This document shows, piece by piece, positions 24,899-36,828 of a stretch of DNA of 64,000 nucleotides. Numbering within the stretch: position 1 is the stretch's first letter; the number at the start of each line of letters is the position of its first letter. Source of the DNA: Cloeon dipterum (Eukaryota > Arthropoda > Insecta > Ephemeroptera > Baetidae); contig NC_088787.1 of assembly GCF_949628265.1 (NCBI RefSeq), positions 35,638,844-35,702,843 on the forward strand, in the 5' to 3' direction. Position numbers and translations under genes: made by a program. The notes beneath the pieces were generated by a model. The model did not search any database and was not told where the DNA came from. It saw only the letters and a program-made list of their open reading frames with translations.

Positions 24899-27635
24899 TT
24901 AATTTTTTGACGTTATGTCAGGTGTATTATCTACAATCCAGTTCATGTAACTTGCAACGTCAGTATAGAGTAAATACTGATTAGGGTGACACAACGATCT
25001 TTCTTCGCCCTCAAACTCCACTCTTTTCGACATTCCAAAGCTGGCAATGCCCCTGATGAACCAACGACCGTCTTTTTCCACGGAAAGGCTGCCACCAGCG
25101 TCCCCGTTGCAGGTGGTCGTTCCTACAGTAATCAATGAAATTTACATTAATTCCAAATCTAATCAATTGTGCCAAACCATTAGTGTATCCGGCGCAAAAA
25201 TTGTCTCCCGGCCTCAAATATTTCCCAAAAAACGCCCTTTTTGACAAGTAGCACTCTTTATGAGCTAAAATCGGCACTCGAGCCTCTTGCAGTTCATCTG
25301 GCAACGTGTAGTTTTCGACAAGCCCAAATCCAACCACCTTGAGAAGAAAATATACAAAAATTAAATCTATTTTTTGAAATCACGTACATCCGATACCATA
25401 GCTATAGTTCCAGCCACGCGATCCAAGTTAGAATCCTCGTTCCACAAGCAAATCGGTCGGATATGGTCGGTAATTCGTATTTTTTTCTTCAAAATCATGA
25501 GTCCGACGTCAGCACTAATAAGTTCCGTATATTTTGGGTGCACGATCAGACTGTGAACCTAAATGTTTTCAAAATTATTTTGGATTAGAATAATTTACGT
25601 GAAAGGTGAAACCTTTGTTCTCTGAACACCAGGAGCTGTTCTTTGTCTTTTATCATACATCCCAAGAACAACTATGAAGTCCTCTGCTTTTGATCCATAA
25701 AGACAATGTGCAGCTAAAAGTTATTTTTTAAATCGAAGTCATATAATGCATCATTTCTTTTGCTTCCCTACCAGTCAAAACTACTGTTGGCGAAATCAAT
25801 GTTCCGCCACAGATTGTTCCAGTCTCCTCATTTTCAATGTAAGCATGCCACGGGTGCCCACTTTCCTGAGCTGTGCTGCCTCCGAAAACATGATGAATCG
25901 GTGACAAATCCTCGGAGAAATCATCATTGTCTCGTTTTCTTCTACTTTCTGCTGTCGGTTTCCTTCCACAGTCGGGGAAACTGAGGTTGTCTGGTGCGCT
26001 GAACTCTTTGAACGAATAATTCACTTGATTAATAAGTTTGCCGATAATTTGGTGCAGGTTTTAGAGTACCTATTTTTCGGGGTGTTGGCTGCGGCATCGA
26101 CAGAGCATAAATACCTTTTGCATTTCTCACAATCTGGTCGATGTGTGGCAATATATCAATGTAAAAATTTCCGTGTTCAAATTTTATTGCTCTCATGAAA
26201 TATCGGCTTTTGTATTGGTTCACCAAAATTCTGTTACCTGTTTTGAGTTAATAATGAGTTTCACGTATAAATAAATAAAAAATAAATAAACACTTACCCA
26301 AACCGTGATTGGGATCCTTCAAACAGAGGATATTTTTAGTGGGAATTTGAGAAATTTTCAAAATATCCAATTCTTTTTGTGATAGATTTTTGATGCATTC
26401 ACCTGGTCCAGTCACAATTTCTGAAAATTTGATGGAAGCGATCAAGAAATGGCGTTAGACCAACAAAAGAAAATACATTGATGGTTAAAAGTGATTAAAT
26501 TATAAATTTCTATTCGAATATAGGACACGTCCACTTGGGAGTCTGAGGTATGTATATGGGTGAAACAATTTCGAAGCGAAATAAAATACTAGAATAATAG
26601 TTTCAAATAATAAATGATACGGCAGCACCGTTAAAAATTCAACTCACTCTGTGTCCAGTGTCTATAATCTCCAATCTGCCAAGGAAGAACAAAATAATGC
26701 AATAAATACACTCTGAAAAATTTGTTTGAAAATAAAAACTACCCAAAAATGTTGCCATTCAAAGTAGGGTGATTCTGTTTGAAGTTCCAAACGCATTACG
26801 TTGTCTCGATTGAACAAACAAATGGGCATTACTTCACTAGGCATCTTTTCAGTTATGACAACTTTAGTAAAAGGAAGTTCTGTTATATTCAAAACCTGAA
26901 AGCGTAAAGAGGGAAAATATCTTAGTGTTTGTTGTTTGTTAAAAAGAGAAAATATTTACTCTTATGTCCCTTTTCATGCATTCATCATCATTTGGTGTCC
27001 ACCAACAAGCTCTAAGAGAGACCCGTAAATCGTTTGCATCTAGTGTTGAGAAGCCGCATTTGCCTGCATATTAAAAAAATCTCTAATGATGATAAAGAGC
27101 AAAGAAAGACACACTTTTTACCTGTTAGGAGAATAGTTCTTTGTGAAATGGCTATGCCTGAGCAAAGTTCATTATTCCATGCTGTATTACTAACGTTTCT
27201 AACAGACACGGCCCAGCGGTACGGAGAAACTTCGTGACCACAGTTCTTGAAGCTCAGATTTTCTCCTTCGTCAAAATCTGGGAAAATATGGTCCAAAAAC
27301 ATAACTATGAAAGTCCTAAATATTTAATCTCAAAATTTTTTTAAAATATTCATAGATTTTAGCAAAACCGAAACAGCAAAATTGCGAATTCAGATTTGTA
27401 TGTTTACATCATAGCATTGCACCGCCGCTCGCGCTCTGGCCGCCCCACGAGTCTTGGCAGCTTGGCAGCAACTATATGATATATCAATGAAGACGCAATT
27501 CAAATTTTATACCTAAATTTGATAGGAAAATAAATTAAATGAACTCTTACACGGAGCCGGGATGTAGTCGTCACTTTGAGTAGTTTGTGCGGCGCAAAGT
27601 GCGAGGTTGAAAAGGACGAAAAGTCCAAACCTCAT
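24899..27635 (-). CDS. Two-domain chymotrypsin-fold serine protease homologue C (catalytic Ser replaced by Ala)
   Basis: Exon 1 (27551-27635) encodes a signal peptide, MRFGLFVLFNLALCAAQ, and a DYIPAP segment. Exon 2 is 27122-27277, and further GT-AG exons run down to the stop at 24899, giving about 573 residues. Domain 1 has NLSFKNCG, WAVSVR, PICLFNRDN and a YIDILPHIDQI helix, but no AHC or GDSGG. Domain 2 has AAHCLYG and SADVGLM, but its Ser loop reads CNGDAGGS: the codon at 25097-25099 is GCT (Ala). It should therefore be non-catalytic. It is about 90% alike to gene A by eye, yet the two lost the serine by different changes. Alternative reading: the N-terminal half could be classed with the gastrulation-defective N-terminal domain. 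Confidence 0.87.
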
Positions 27636-27869
27636 CTCGATTACTTCTCTGGACGCAATGGACCAGGGCTGCTGCTAAACTAACGACACTGATGCCTTTT
27701 ATTGCCCTTGTTGTTTTTTTAGCTTGGTCACGTGATTTTAGCAAGAGAAATTAACTGGTGTTTTTGTGCAGAAGGACGCGCGTAATCACCCAACGGAAGA
27801 GAGCGAGAGAAATGGGGGGCGTGAAATCGCGTGCCAGCCACCACGAATTAACAGTAGGATAATTTAGTA

Positions 27870-28130
27870 ATCATTACATATCCATTGCCAAATCGTTCAT
27901 TTAGATTTTAGGATATAAATTACAAACATCTTACATAAACGTTCAATTGTTTCCTAATACGGGTTACCCTGAGAATAATTTCAAAGTATAATTTAATTGC
28001 ATCATTTTTTGTTTGCAGCGTTTGCAGATGAACGCCCTGGAAAATGTTTTTATTCAGTACTAGTGTGCGGCATATTTTGTCCGGCATCAGCATTTTTTGG
28101 CGGTTCGCGCGTCTCGCTATCATAGAAACG
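27870..28130 (+). repeat. Segmental repeat, copy 2 (partner at 22660-23030)
   Basis: See the partner. It lies between gene C's promoter and the gene D remnant and replaces the downstream exons expected for gene D. Confidence 0.65.
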
Positions 28131-28201
28131 CTCTCTCTTTCTGAGACTGCATTGGCCTTTATAATTAAGCAAATTATTATAACGAATTTTTTGTTCTTAA
28201 A

Positions 28202-28505
28202 TTAATGGCGTGTTAGAATGGTCCTGCGAGAAATGACTATGCAATCGCATACCCCGTCAGGACTTTGCAAAAATGCAAGCCACGAGGTGTGGTTTGTATT
28301 TTCATCCCGAACGCCACACTCGTGAAAGCTCAAATTTTCTCCTGTGTTGAAAACTTGTAGGTATAGGCAGAAGACGTATTTTAGATTAAAAAAGACAAAT
28401 CAAAAAGCTAAAATACAAATAATACTCACGTGGAGCTCGAATGTTGCATTGAGCGAGGCTGACCACCAAGCCGAGGAGGATAACAAAAAGGTATCTGAAA
28501 TCCAT
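28202..28505 (-). pseudogene. 5' remnant of a fourth serine-protease paralogue (gene D)
   Basis: The exon at 28430-28505 encodes a clean signal peptide, MDFRYLFVILLGLVVSLAQ, then CNIRAP, ending at a GTGAG donor in the same phase as genes B and C. The exon at 28202-28353 encodes GENLSFHECG, a TSWLAF strand and ISRRTILT, matching exon 2 of the other copies, then reaches a stop. No later exons follow. A TATATAAAC box lies about 70 bp upstream of the ATG (near 28574), so the promoter may still work. Called a pseudogene because the rest of both protease domains is missing. Confidence 0.75.
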
Positions 28506-29091
28506 TTTTCATGCACGCGTCTGTTGAGCCAAACAACTCTGCGTCTCTGGCCAGCATTTCATGATGGGATGAAGTTTATATATCGGCTTCAATTATTTAA
28601 ATCAAAATTTCCTCCTCTGATAACAGAGGTCGCAGGGCAATATTGAAGACATTTCAGACATAAATAAATTTGGCATAAGATAATTATGTTCTAATAATTG
28701 TTTTGGTGAAAGAGACAAAACATCAACATCACCATTCGCAGTGCTACAGATTTTTTTTAAATAGAATGTTCTATATAATTTTAATGGAAGATAGTTTATT
28801 TTTAAAAACAAATGAGGCTATATAAAAATTTGCTTATTCATAAACTTCACTCCAATTTATCACTGCATTAATCTTTAATAAAACTGAGAAGTGCTGCTGG
28901 GTCCTATGCCCGCCGACAGCTCTTATCGCAGGCCTTTTACGCCCATCAACTGATAGCGTCGCAAAATATATGTCTGATTGGTGTGGGAAAGGAATTATCT
29001 TTTGGCTGCTCTGAAGCAACTGGATGAAAAAAAACCGTTGGATAAAAATTACAACAATTTTTATTTGTTCGTAAGCAGCTGAAATTAGCTG

Positions 29092-31129
29092 TCAAACGGA
29101 AGTGGAAGGCTCAACTTCCTCATAAATCACTTCTCCATCAGGAATAATCTCCTGAAATTTTTCAGGAGCTTTGGCTAACATGCCCTTATTTTTTCTTTTC
29201 AAAAATCGGAACCAAAATATCTGGAATCCAATCGAGAAAAAGCTGAACACGTTCCAACAAGATAGCACCACGTTCAAAACGCGTAAATTTTGGAGAACAC
29301 GATCATCACACCCGTGAACTGTTGCATTTCTTTTGTCCGCAATTGATGGGCCGGAAATATTAAATTCTGGGCCGAAATATTCATCTCTCTTTCCGCACGC
29401 TGAAATAATTGGTTTGATAGTTAAATTACCTTTGATGGAAAAAGAAAACAAAAACAATTATTTTTACCTGGCAATAAAACGTCGGAGTCGTTGTACAAAT
29501 AAGACCTGGCGCCGACTGCTGCCCTGAGCAGCTGGTACTTGGTTCCATTCCGAATCAGAAGCCAAAGATTATTGCAAGTGTCAAAGGCGAATGAAAATGG
29601 AAATTTATTCTTCAGTTCTTCTTTCTAAAATTAAATGCAGATTTTTTACAATTTTTGGCAAACTAATCTGAAAGAATTCAGGACAGTTTGATATTTATAT
29701 TAAAGACCGTCTTTGACGAAGTTTCTGAGCACACCAATCGATTCTTGAGGGTCGAATTAGTTAAATTGGTGATTTTTCCGACCAAAAAGTCCAGCGCGAC
29801 GTAAGAACTTTTTTCCCGCCAAAACAATATGAACGTATATGCGAGAAATGCGCATGCGTCAGAGCTGGTTTGAGCACTTGCAGAGAGACCACCTGCTCGA
29901 ATGATTTCTTTGTCAGATCCAGCCAGCTCTGACGCATGCGCACTTCTCGTTTATAGCTTCATATTGTTTTGGCGGGAAAAGGTTCGTACGTCGCGCTGCA
30001 CCTTTTGCTTATCGAAAAAATATCGAATTCACCTCATTCAACCCTGAAGAATAGATTGCTGTGCTTAGAAACTTCGTAAAGACGGTCCTTAAGAAAAATT
30101 ACAACCGCGTATACGTTGTTTTCGTGATTTTTTTATTCACAATTAAAAAGAAAATGAATACCTGGTAGACAACCTCCTCGAGGAAAGGATCGGCATTGGT
30201 ATCCCAGGTGGCGATGCATCCTTTTCTCTCAAGATCAAAGTACAATTTCCCTCTGCTGTCCATGAGCATCCTCCTGGATCCCTCCGTCTTATTTCCCACC
30301 AAATAAGGATTAACTTTCTTGTCTCCTCTCCTGAGGCTGGAAATAGGAGCCGTGTGCACTTCTGTTTGAGTTTGATCGGCGAGGTAGAGTAATCCTCTAT
30401 TTATTTTCGGGGAAAGGGCGAAGGCACTGAATTTAACTTTCTCGATTTTGACCGTCCACGACGTATTTCGCTTTAGACTGAAAACCACTATTTTTGCGGC
30501 TTGAAAATCTGGAATATAGGCGAGCCAGTCGTCGTCTGGCGTCTCGTCGAGCACAAACTCGCGCATATCCTTTTTAGATAAGTCGTGAATGGCGACGTGA
30601 TAAGCAAACTGGTGGACGAGCACGACGGAATCGTTGTTGGCCAGGTCGAATATCCACAGTTTGGTTGCTGCACAATTTTTAGTTCCTCTGTCCAGCGCCC
30701 AGAGGCGGCCCACGGGGTCCACTTCCAACCCCTTTATTTCTTTTATTTTTTCACAGCCCCCTTCTTCCTGCAACAAAATAAATATATTATTATATATTTT
30801 AAAACCTTGTAATTTTAATTTAAAAAACTTACGTGCATTGTCCACGACGGAAAAGGACGAAGTTTGGGTTCGCGGGACTGCGCCTCAGTCATCGACAGCC
30901 AAGTCAGAGTGACAGGCACGCCAAAAATATAAAAGCTGATGAAAATGCGCTCTCGAAACACTGCATGGTCGTAAGTCAAAATATTGTTGGGTTCGTAAAC
31001 GGTCTGAAACGAGTTCTTGTGGGAGGGCCAATTGAAGTTCAACTGTTCCCAAACGAAGACGGTAGAGAAGTTTAGGCCACAAACTGCAAACGGACTGAGC
31101 AAGAAGAGTAGAAAAGAGAACCAAGCCAT
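29092..31129 (-). CDS. Yellow/MRJP-family protein with C-terminal membrane segment (minus copy)
   Basis: Four exons (30833-31129, 30162-30767, 29468-29624, 29092-29399) join in phase to 455 residues. A signal peptide (MAWFSFLLFLLSPFAVCG) is followed by yellow-family landmarks: an NILTYDHAVF strand, GLEVDPVGRLWALDRG, KLWIFDL, AYIPDF, LMDSRGKLYFDL, an IATWDT strand and a FAFDTCNNLWLL strand. Yellow proteins fold as beta-propellers and are usually secreted. Here the last exon adds a hydrophobic stretch (VVLSCWNVFSFFSIGFQIFWF) followed by RFLKRKNK and a short tail with IYEEV, which suggests a type I membrane protein. Its divergent partner is at 34.4 kb. Intron 2 carries a MITE. Confidence 0.88.
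29700..30092. mobile_element. TTAA-bounded palindromic MITE, copy 1
   Basis: Terminal inverted repeats start TTAAAGACCGTCTTTGACG and end GTAAAGACGGTCCTTAA, with about 60 bp of mirrored sequence and a mirrored GCATGCGTCAGAGCTGG core. It lies in the intron between exons 2 and 3 of the minus-strand yellow gene. TTAA borders point to piggyBac-type mobilisation (inference). Confidence 0.8.
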
Positions 31130-32560
31130 CGCGATTTAAACTGGAACTGAAACTGTTTTACAGGGAAAGGAAACCAACAACTTACTCTGATTGCGTGAAA
31201 GCGGAAATTCAAAAGCCACATTTCTTTCTATTTAAAGGCCTCTTAAGGTGAACTTGTTTTTGTAGACACTTTGAAGTTGGAATACTGTAATTCTAACAAG
31301 CAGTTTATATCAGAAACATTTTGTTTTAATTCGGAGATGATGGTGACAAGAATTAACAATGCTGGTTTAAATATTAAATTCAATAAAACGTTTAAATTAA
31401 CACACACGAATTTCTCCATAAATATAATACATCAAGGAATCTAAGTGCAATAACGAGAGTCATAAAAACAGGAACTAAGTGTGGTGGCGACGGATCTGTT
31501 ATTTTTCACCGCCTTTCAAAGCAGACGCGGAGAGAGAAGCTTCACAGACGCTTGACCTGAATGAATAAAATAATTGCAGGTGCAATTTTTGATTTTATTA
31601 GATAAAAACAAATTTAAATAATTCATTCCAGACATTTATATAAAAAATTAAATGCTGCTAGTCTAAGAGAGTATGTGAATTTCCCGTTTCTGAATCTCAA
31701 TGTAGCGAAATAACAAATAAAAAACTTGATTTTTTGACTCAATATTTAGTTTTTTAAAAGCTATTTCAGATTAAATATTTAGTGTTATTTTATTAACAGA
31801 TTCTTCTTAACTATTCACGAAACCAAAAGCTAGAAACACACCCAGAAGCTTCCTTCTTTGCACTCGATTTAATTTTGTAACTATAGCGGAAAACTCGCCA
31901 GCGGTTTGACAGAAGTCAAATAAAAAGCGATGTAAATAAATAATTATTATGCATTTTAAGTTTGCAAAATTTTAATCAGTCTATTAAATATAGACTTTGC
32001 AGTAAAAAGCTCTTTTTCATTTTTTTTTTTTTAGTAAAAATGCGGACATGGGAAAAGCAAAATAAAAATTAAATCCTAATTAAATGCGCTTCTGATTGCC
32101 GCGCGGGCGCCGGCCGGCCGCGACGTGTTGGGCGGCTTCTGCTCTTATTTTTCTGCTCCATCCAAGCGATGACATCAAATAAGAGAGCACGTGGTCTAGC
32201 CGCTCGCTGTAATCAATGGTGTGCGAGGAAGCGACAAAAAACGGATGATTCATCGGCCAGCAGCGAGGAAAATAATCTCTTTGTTGAGATGCGGTGGCTT
32301 ACATAACCCTTTTTTAATTGTTACAATAAATGAGGCTTGAAAATCACTCTGATCTGAAGGGTAAAAATATATAATAAATAAATCTGCGCTTTATTTGTAA
32401 AGAACTGTTTTTATTGTTTCTTGCTAAAATACATAGAATCGCAGAGCTTCTTTTACTCCTCGTCGGTATTAATTGCTACACGATGCCTTGGTATTTTCTA
32501 AAATTGCATTGATAATCAGTGAAACTGTCTGTTCAAAATACGATGGTTTGCTTTACCTTT
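31130..32560. other. Intergenic between yellow gene and peptide gene
   Basis: AT-rich. Contains the segmental repeat at 31975-32350; otherwise nothing recognisable. Confidence 0.6.
31975..32350 (+). repeat. Segmental repeat, copy 2 (partner at 19785-20110)
   Basis: Longer copy with an extra ~50 bp around TCCATCCAAGCGATGACATC relative to the partner. Non-coding. Confidence 0.7.
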
Positions 32561-32770
32561 CTAGCCCTTAGATGAAGTTGCAGAGATACATTTTCCGCGT
32601 TTTCTTGTTTGCCCTCTCGGGCAGTCATCCTTCCCAGGAATCATTATTCGTGGAAGCGAAAGTTGTACATGTTCTTCTGAACCTGAGTCTGTTTCAGTGG
32701 GAAAAGGCGAGACAGCTCCAAGAAGAAGGCAAACAGCCAGGAGGAAGAAGAGAAAATGCTTGGCGTGCAT
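32561..32770 (-). CDS. Small secreted two-cysteine peptide (paralogue of the 8.3-kb gene)
   Basis: 69 residues, starting at MHAKHFLFF by match to the paralogue; an upstream in-frame Met exists but would bury the signal peptide. The signal (about residues 4-20) is followed by an acidic spacer and a tail CPRGQTRKRGKC. The two cysteines and flanking Arg-Gly match the copy at 8293-8493. Function is unknown; an immune or venom/salivary-like secreted peptide is possible. Confidence 0.65.
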   Translation of the reverse strand: MHAKHFLFFLLAVCLLLGAVSPFPTETDSGSEEHVQLSLPRIMIPGKDDCPRGQTRKRGKCISATSSKG

Positions 32771-33064
32771 CTTGGTAATCCAGACAGCGTGCAGTGAATT
32801 TATTCTCGTCGCATTCAAATGTTGCATGCAGCATCACTCATTCTGGGAGCTGACATCTCGCGAGTAATGATACAACTATTATTTGCAATGTGCGAAAGAG
32901 CTGTGAAATTTAATCTCAAATTTTAGAAAACGTGAAATTGATGCAGAAAAATATGTGAGGTTTTATTTAAAGTAAAAAGGCTCATAAAGATGACAGAAAA
33001 ATTAACTCTAAATTTAAAAAAATAACAATTCGTTCGCATTTGAATAAAAATGTTTCAGGCAAGG

Positions 33065-33315
33065 GTTTTTAAGAACATTCAGGGTTTTACTCTGCTCAAT
33101 TTGTGGCACAGCTGATCTGTCGGGGGGAAAGCGAGAAGCAGCATCGAGAGCAGCAAAAAAGGAGCCGCCGCGACAGAATGTGTGGCGACGTTTGTTCGTC
33201 TGCTCGACACTTTGACTCCTCGCTCTCTTGCATGGCTAACAACCAGCAATTTATCGGATGTGGCCATTCTGTTTTTTTTTTATCTGACGGAGAAAAGTCA
33301 CTTTTATAACAGCGT
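33065..33315 (+). repeat. Segmental repeat, copy 2 (partner at 9360-9614)
   Basis: Same orientation as the partner; lacks the TIR element that follows the partner and so acts as an empty-site reference. Confidence 0.7.
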
Positions 33316-33369
33316 CCGGTCCCGGTGTCAAAATATTAAAAAAACATATAAATAAAGAAAGGATGAACG

Positions 33370-33582
33370 ACAGGATATTTTTATTTAAATTTAAGCGCAT
33401 ATAGTTTGCTTCTTGTCGCGACCTGTAAGAATGAGGGAATGCCGGGAAAGACTGCTAAAATGGACCTTTGAAATTCCGACATTGCTCGTATTTTCAGCCG
33501 AAACACATTTCGCAGCCGATTCTCGGGCCCCGAATAAAACGTACGTTCCATTTTCCTCACGCATCGCAATGACGAGCGTCTG
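33370..33582 (-). other. Possible terminal exon on the minus strand
   Basis: Read on the minus strand, TTTTCAG precedes an open stretch of about 63 codons (starts TLVIAMREENGTYVLF, ends QTICA-stop) with a plausible poly(A) context after it. No upstream exon could be linked and the product is not recognised. It may be chance. Confidence 0.2.
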
Positions 33583-34354
33583 AAAAAAATGTTTTCTATT
33601 TTAAAATTGCTGTGAAAGTTCGTAAATTAAAATGAACACTTCCGCTGCGGCCCGAGTTGTTAAAATTACATAAAGATTTATTAAAATTATAGATCGGGTG
33701 AAAATTTGAAAACGCGTTACAAAAAGGAATCCATTAAAATAAGTGTATTAATATTCTATAGAATTATAATTTAATTGCATTGGAAACTGACAAATTAAAT
33801 TAATTTTATTTCTTTAATAGTAAATTAAATAAATAAAAATTATATTAAATTAAATGAAAAAATAAATTGTGAAAAATTATTACGATTTAAAAATATTTAA
33901 ATTAAAAAAGTTTAGATATTTTGTGTTAAATATTTAAAAAATAATATTTTATGCATTTATCTCTGATACGGTGTCCGCCGGGAATTTCAATTGCGGCGGC
34001 CGGCGTCGTTTCGGGCGTTTAAGCGCAGAGTAATTTCTCTCACTCGCGCGCGTCCTCCCTTCCAAATAAATGTATCCAATTGTGCGCGTAATGATGGCGA
34101 ACGCGTTCACAAGGAGATACGAGAGGGAATAAATCAACAAACAAATTAATTAATTTCACATTTTTTTAAATTTATATTTTTAATATAAATATTTTTCCGT
34201 GCGCATTTTTCCTGAGCATGTGGTCTTGACCTCGCTTTTATTATCACAATATCCTTCACGCAATAAACGTTGGTGGTTTCCTGTGTTTTTAAAAAGGTTT
34301 CCTCGACGGAAAAGGAAAATATAAATTCACTCAAAGCCATTTTTAAGCGTGATA

Positions 34355-36828
34355 ATGGCGCATCGGTTCTCCTTTCTGATCTTGTTTCTCAGCCCGTTTG
34401 CAGTTTCTGGCCTCGACTTTACCACCGTGTTCGAGTGGGACCAGTTGGACTTCAACTGGACTTCCGAACAGAGCCCACCGCCAAATTTTGAGAGCGTGAA
34501 TATTTTGACTTACGACCATGCAGTGTTCGGCGACAGAATTTTCGTTAGCCTTTCTCCAAAAATAGGCATTCCTGCGACCCTTTCTTACCTCTCAGTCAAT
34601 GACGTTGCACCAAAACTCGCTCCTTTTCCATCGTGGAATTTGCATGTGAGATTAAATTAATTAATTTTATTTAAAGACTGTCTTTGACGAAGTTTCTGAG
34701 CTCACCAATCGATTCCTGAGGGTCGAATTAGGTAAAATGGATGCTTTTTCCGACCTAAAAGTCCAGTACGACGTGTGAACTTTTTTCCCGCCAAAACAAT
34801 ATGAACGTATTTGCGGGAACTGCGCATGCGTGAGAGCTAGACAAAGAGGTCATTCGTACAGATGGTCTCTCTACAATCTACAAGTGCTCAAACCAGCTCT
34901 GATGCATGCGCACTTCTCGAAAATAGCGCGAATACGTTCATATTGTTTTGGCGGGAAAAAGTTTCGCACGTCGCGCTGCACTTTTTGCTCGGAAAAAAGA
35001 TCCACTTTACCTAATTCGACCCTCAGGAATCGATTGGTGGGCTCAGAAACTTCGTCAAAGACGGTCTTTAACTGTGCTGAAATTTTTCAGGAAAAAGAAA
35101 ACCGCGACAAAATGGAGGAGGTGAAGGGCCTGGAAGTGGACAGCCTTGGCCGTCTCTGGGCAGTTGACGTGGGAAGCAATAATTCTCCTGCTAAACTGTG
35201 GATTTTTAACCTCAGCAATGGCGATTCTGTTGCTCTCGTTCATCAGTTTTCCAGTCTCGTCGTGAGCTATACTTATAATCGACGAGATCTGCGAAAGCCG
35301 GTGTTGGACGAAACAGCAAATGACTCACTAGCCTACATCCCAGACGTTAACACAAATAAAATAGTCGTGTTTAGTGAAAAAAGGAACGAGTCGTGGAGCG
35401 TCCAAGTGAAAGAAAGAATTTACTTCAGTGCTCTTGCCCTTTCTCCGAAAAACAAAAGAGATTTTGTCTACCTCGGCGATCATGTCCAAACATACAAAAA
35501 CCTGTACAAAATTCCTATTTCCAACCTGAAGAAGGGGGGAAAAGTAGAAGTGTCCCCTTCATTCGTGGGCAGCAGGAATGGGAGTTCGTGGAAAATGCTC
35601 ATGGACAGTAGAGGAACATTGTATTTTGACGTTCGGACGGACCAGGATGAGCAGGGACGCATCGCCACCTGGAACACAAACACACCTTTCAACGAGGAAA
35701 TCACCTTCCAGGTATTTTTTCACTGTCTGTACAAAATTTGTGTGTTAGTTATGGTTTGATAGTCCTTTTTTATTTTAAAAAATGATGTTAGTTAAAAAGC
35801 TAACCAATTTTTTTCATACATTTCTGACCAAAATCCTACATTTTTAATTTTACCAGTTACGCCCTCTTTTTTAGCAAAGCAAATTAATTATTGCTTCGAG
35901 GGTGTGAAAAATTATGAAAATTTAACAAAAAGAAGATATTATAAAAAAATAGTACTTTTGAGTTTTGAAAGTAATTTTTTATTTTATCAAAAATTGCAGA
36001 TTTTCCGAAAGGGGTGTGTTTTTGGCCTCATGAAAATTCAGCAGTTGATAGTTGCGATAAAAACTGCCAATATTCAGACAGCTGATTAAAATTTTGAGTT
36101 TTGCCTATAGAGCAATTTTTTCTGAAATTTCCCATTTTCGCACAAAATTCATCTGGATATTTCAACTGGCCGTTAGAATTAAACCTGTGTTATTTGTGTT
36201 AAAGGATTTTGCGTGGAAATTCACTATCATTCCTCTTTAATTTAATTCATTATATCTATTTATTTCATGAACCAAAACTCTGATTTTGAATGAATAGTTT
36301 CAGTTTTCGCTTACACGTTATTCGATTGCCTTCGATACGTGTGGCAATCTTTGGCTTTTGCTTTGGGATGGAAGGAAATACCAGTTGCTCAAGGCGGCAG
36401 TCGGCGCCAAATCCTATTTATACAACGACTCTGATGCTTTCACAGGTAGAAATTTCTTATATTTATTTTTCATACTTCTATCATCCTTCTGATCTTCTAT
36501 AGCTTGCGGAAAAAGAATAAGTGACTCGACGGTAGGCAGCGGAAACGCTGCAATCGACTGTAGTGGTTTGCGGCATTTGAACGTGGTGTTGTCTTGCTGG
36601 AATTTGTTTGCATTTTTCTCGATCGGACTACAGATATTTTGGTTTCGAGCGTTGACAAGGAAAAAATACGCAATTTTGAAAACCAAAAAGGAGCAAGAGG
36701 AAACGTACATGCCCGCTGATGATCCCGCAAATTTCCAGCGGACTTCTTTCACTCCCGGGGAACCGATTTACGAAGAAGTCAAGCCTTGCACGTCCTCCAA
36801 TTCCACATGTCTTGAAAGCCAATGTTAA
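34355..36828 (+). CDS. Yellow/MRJP-family protein with C-terminal membrane segment (plus copy)
   Basis: Exons 34355-34645, 35091-35711, 36304-36445 and 36503-36828 join in phase to 459 residues. The start is chosen at MAHRF, which aligns with the minus copy. Signal peptide (about 1-18), NILTYDHAVF, GLEVDSLGRLWAVDVG, KLWIFNLSNG, AYIPDV, LMDSRGTLYFDV and FDTCGNLWLLL are yellow-family hallmarks. The last exon encodes a hydrophobic helix (VVLSCWNLFAFFSIGLQIFWF), basic residues, and a tail with IYEEV. Intron 1 carries a copy of the MITE found in a different intron of the minus copy. The genes are divergent, with their starts 3.2 kb apart. Confidence 0.88.
34672..35071. mobile_element. TTAA-bounded palindromic MITE, copy 2
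   Basis: Same family as 29700-30092: begins TTAAAGACTGTCTTTGACG and ends CAAAGACGGTCTTTAA. In intron 1 of the plus-strand yellow gene, immediately before the acceptor of exon 2. Confidence 0.8.

Larger units (their letters stand above)
32771..34354. other. Intergenic upstream of the plus-strand yellow gene
   Basis: Holds a segmental repeat (33065-33315), a possible orphan exon (33370-33582), strongly AT-rich sequence (33600-33960) and a GC-rich island near 33965-34110. Confidence 0.55.
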
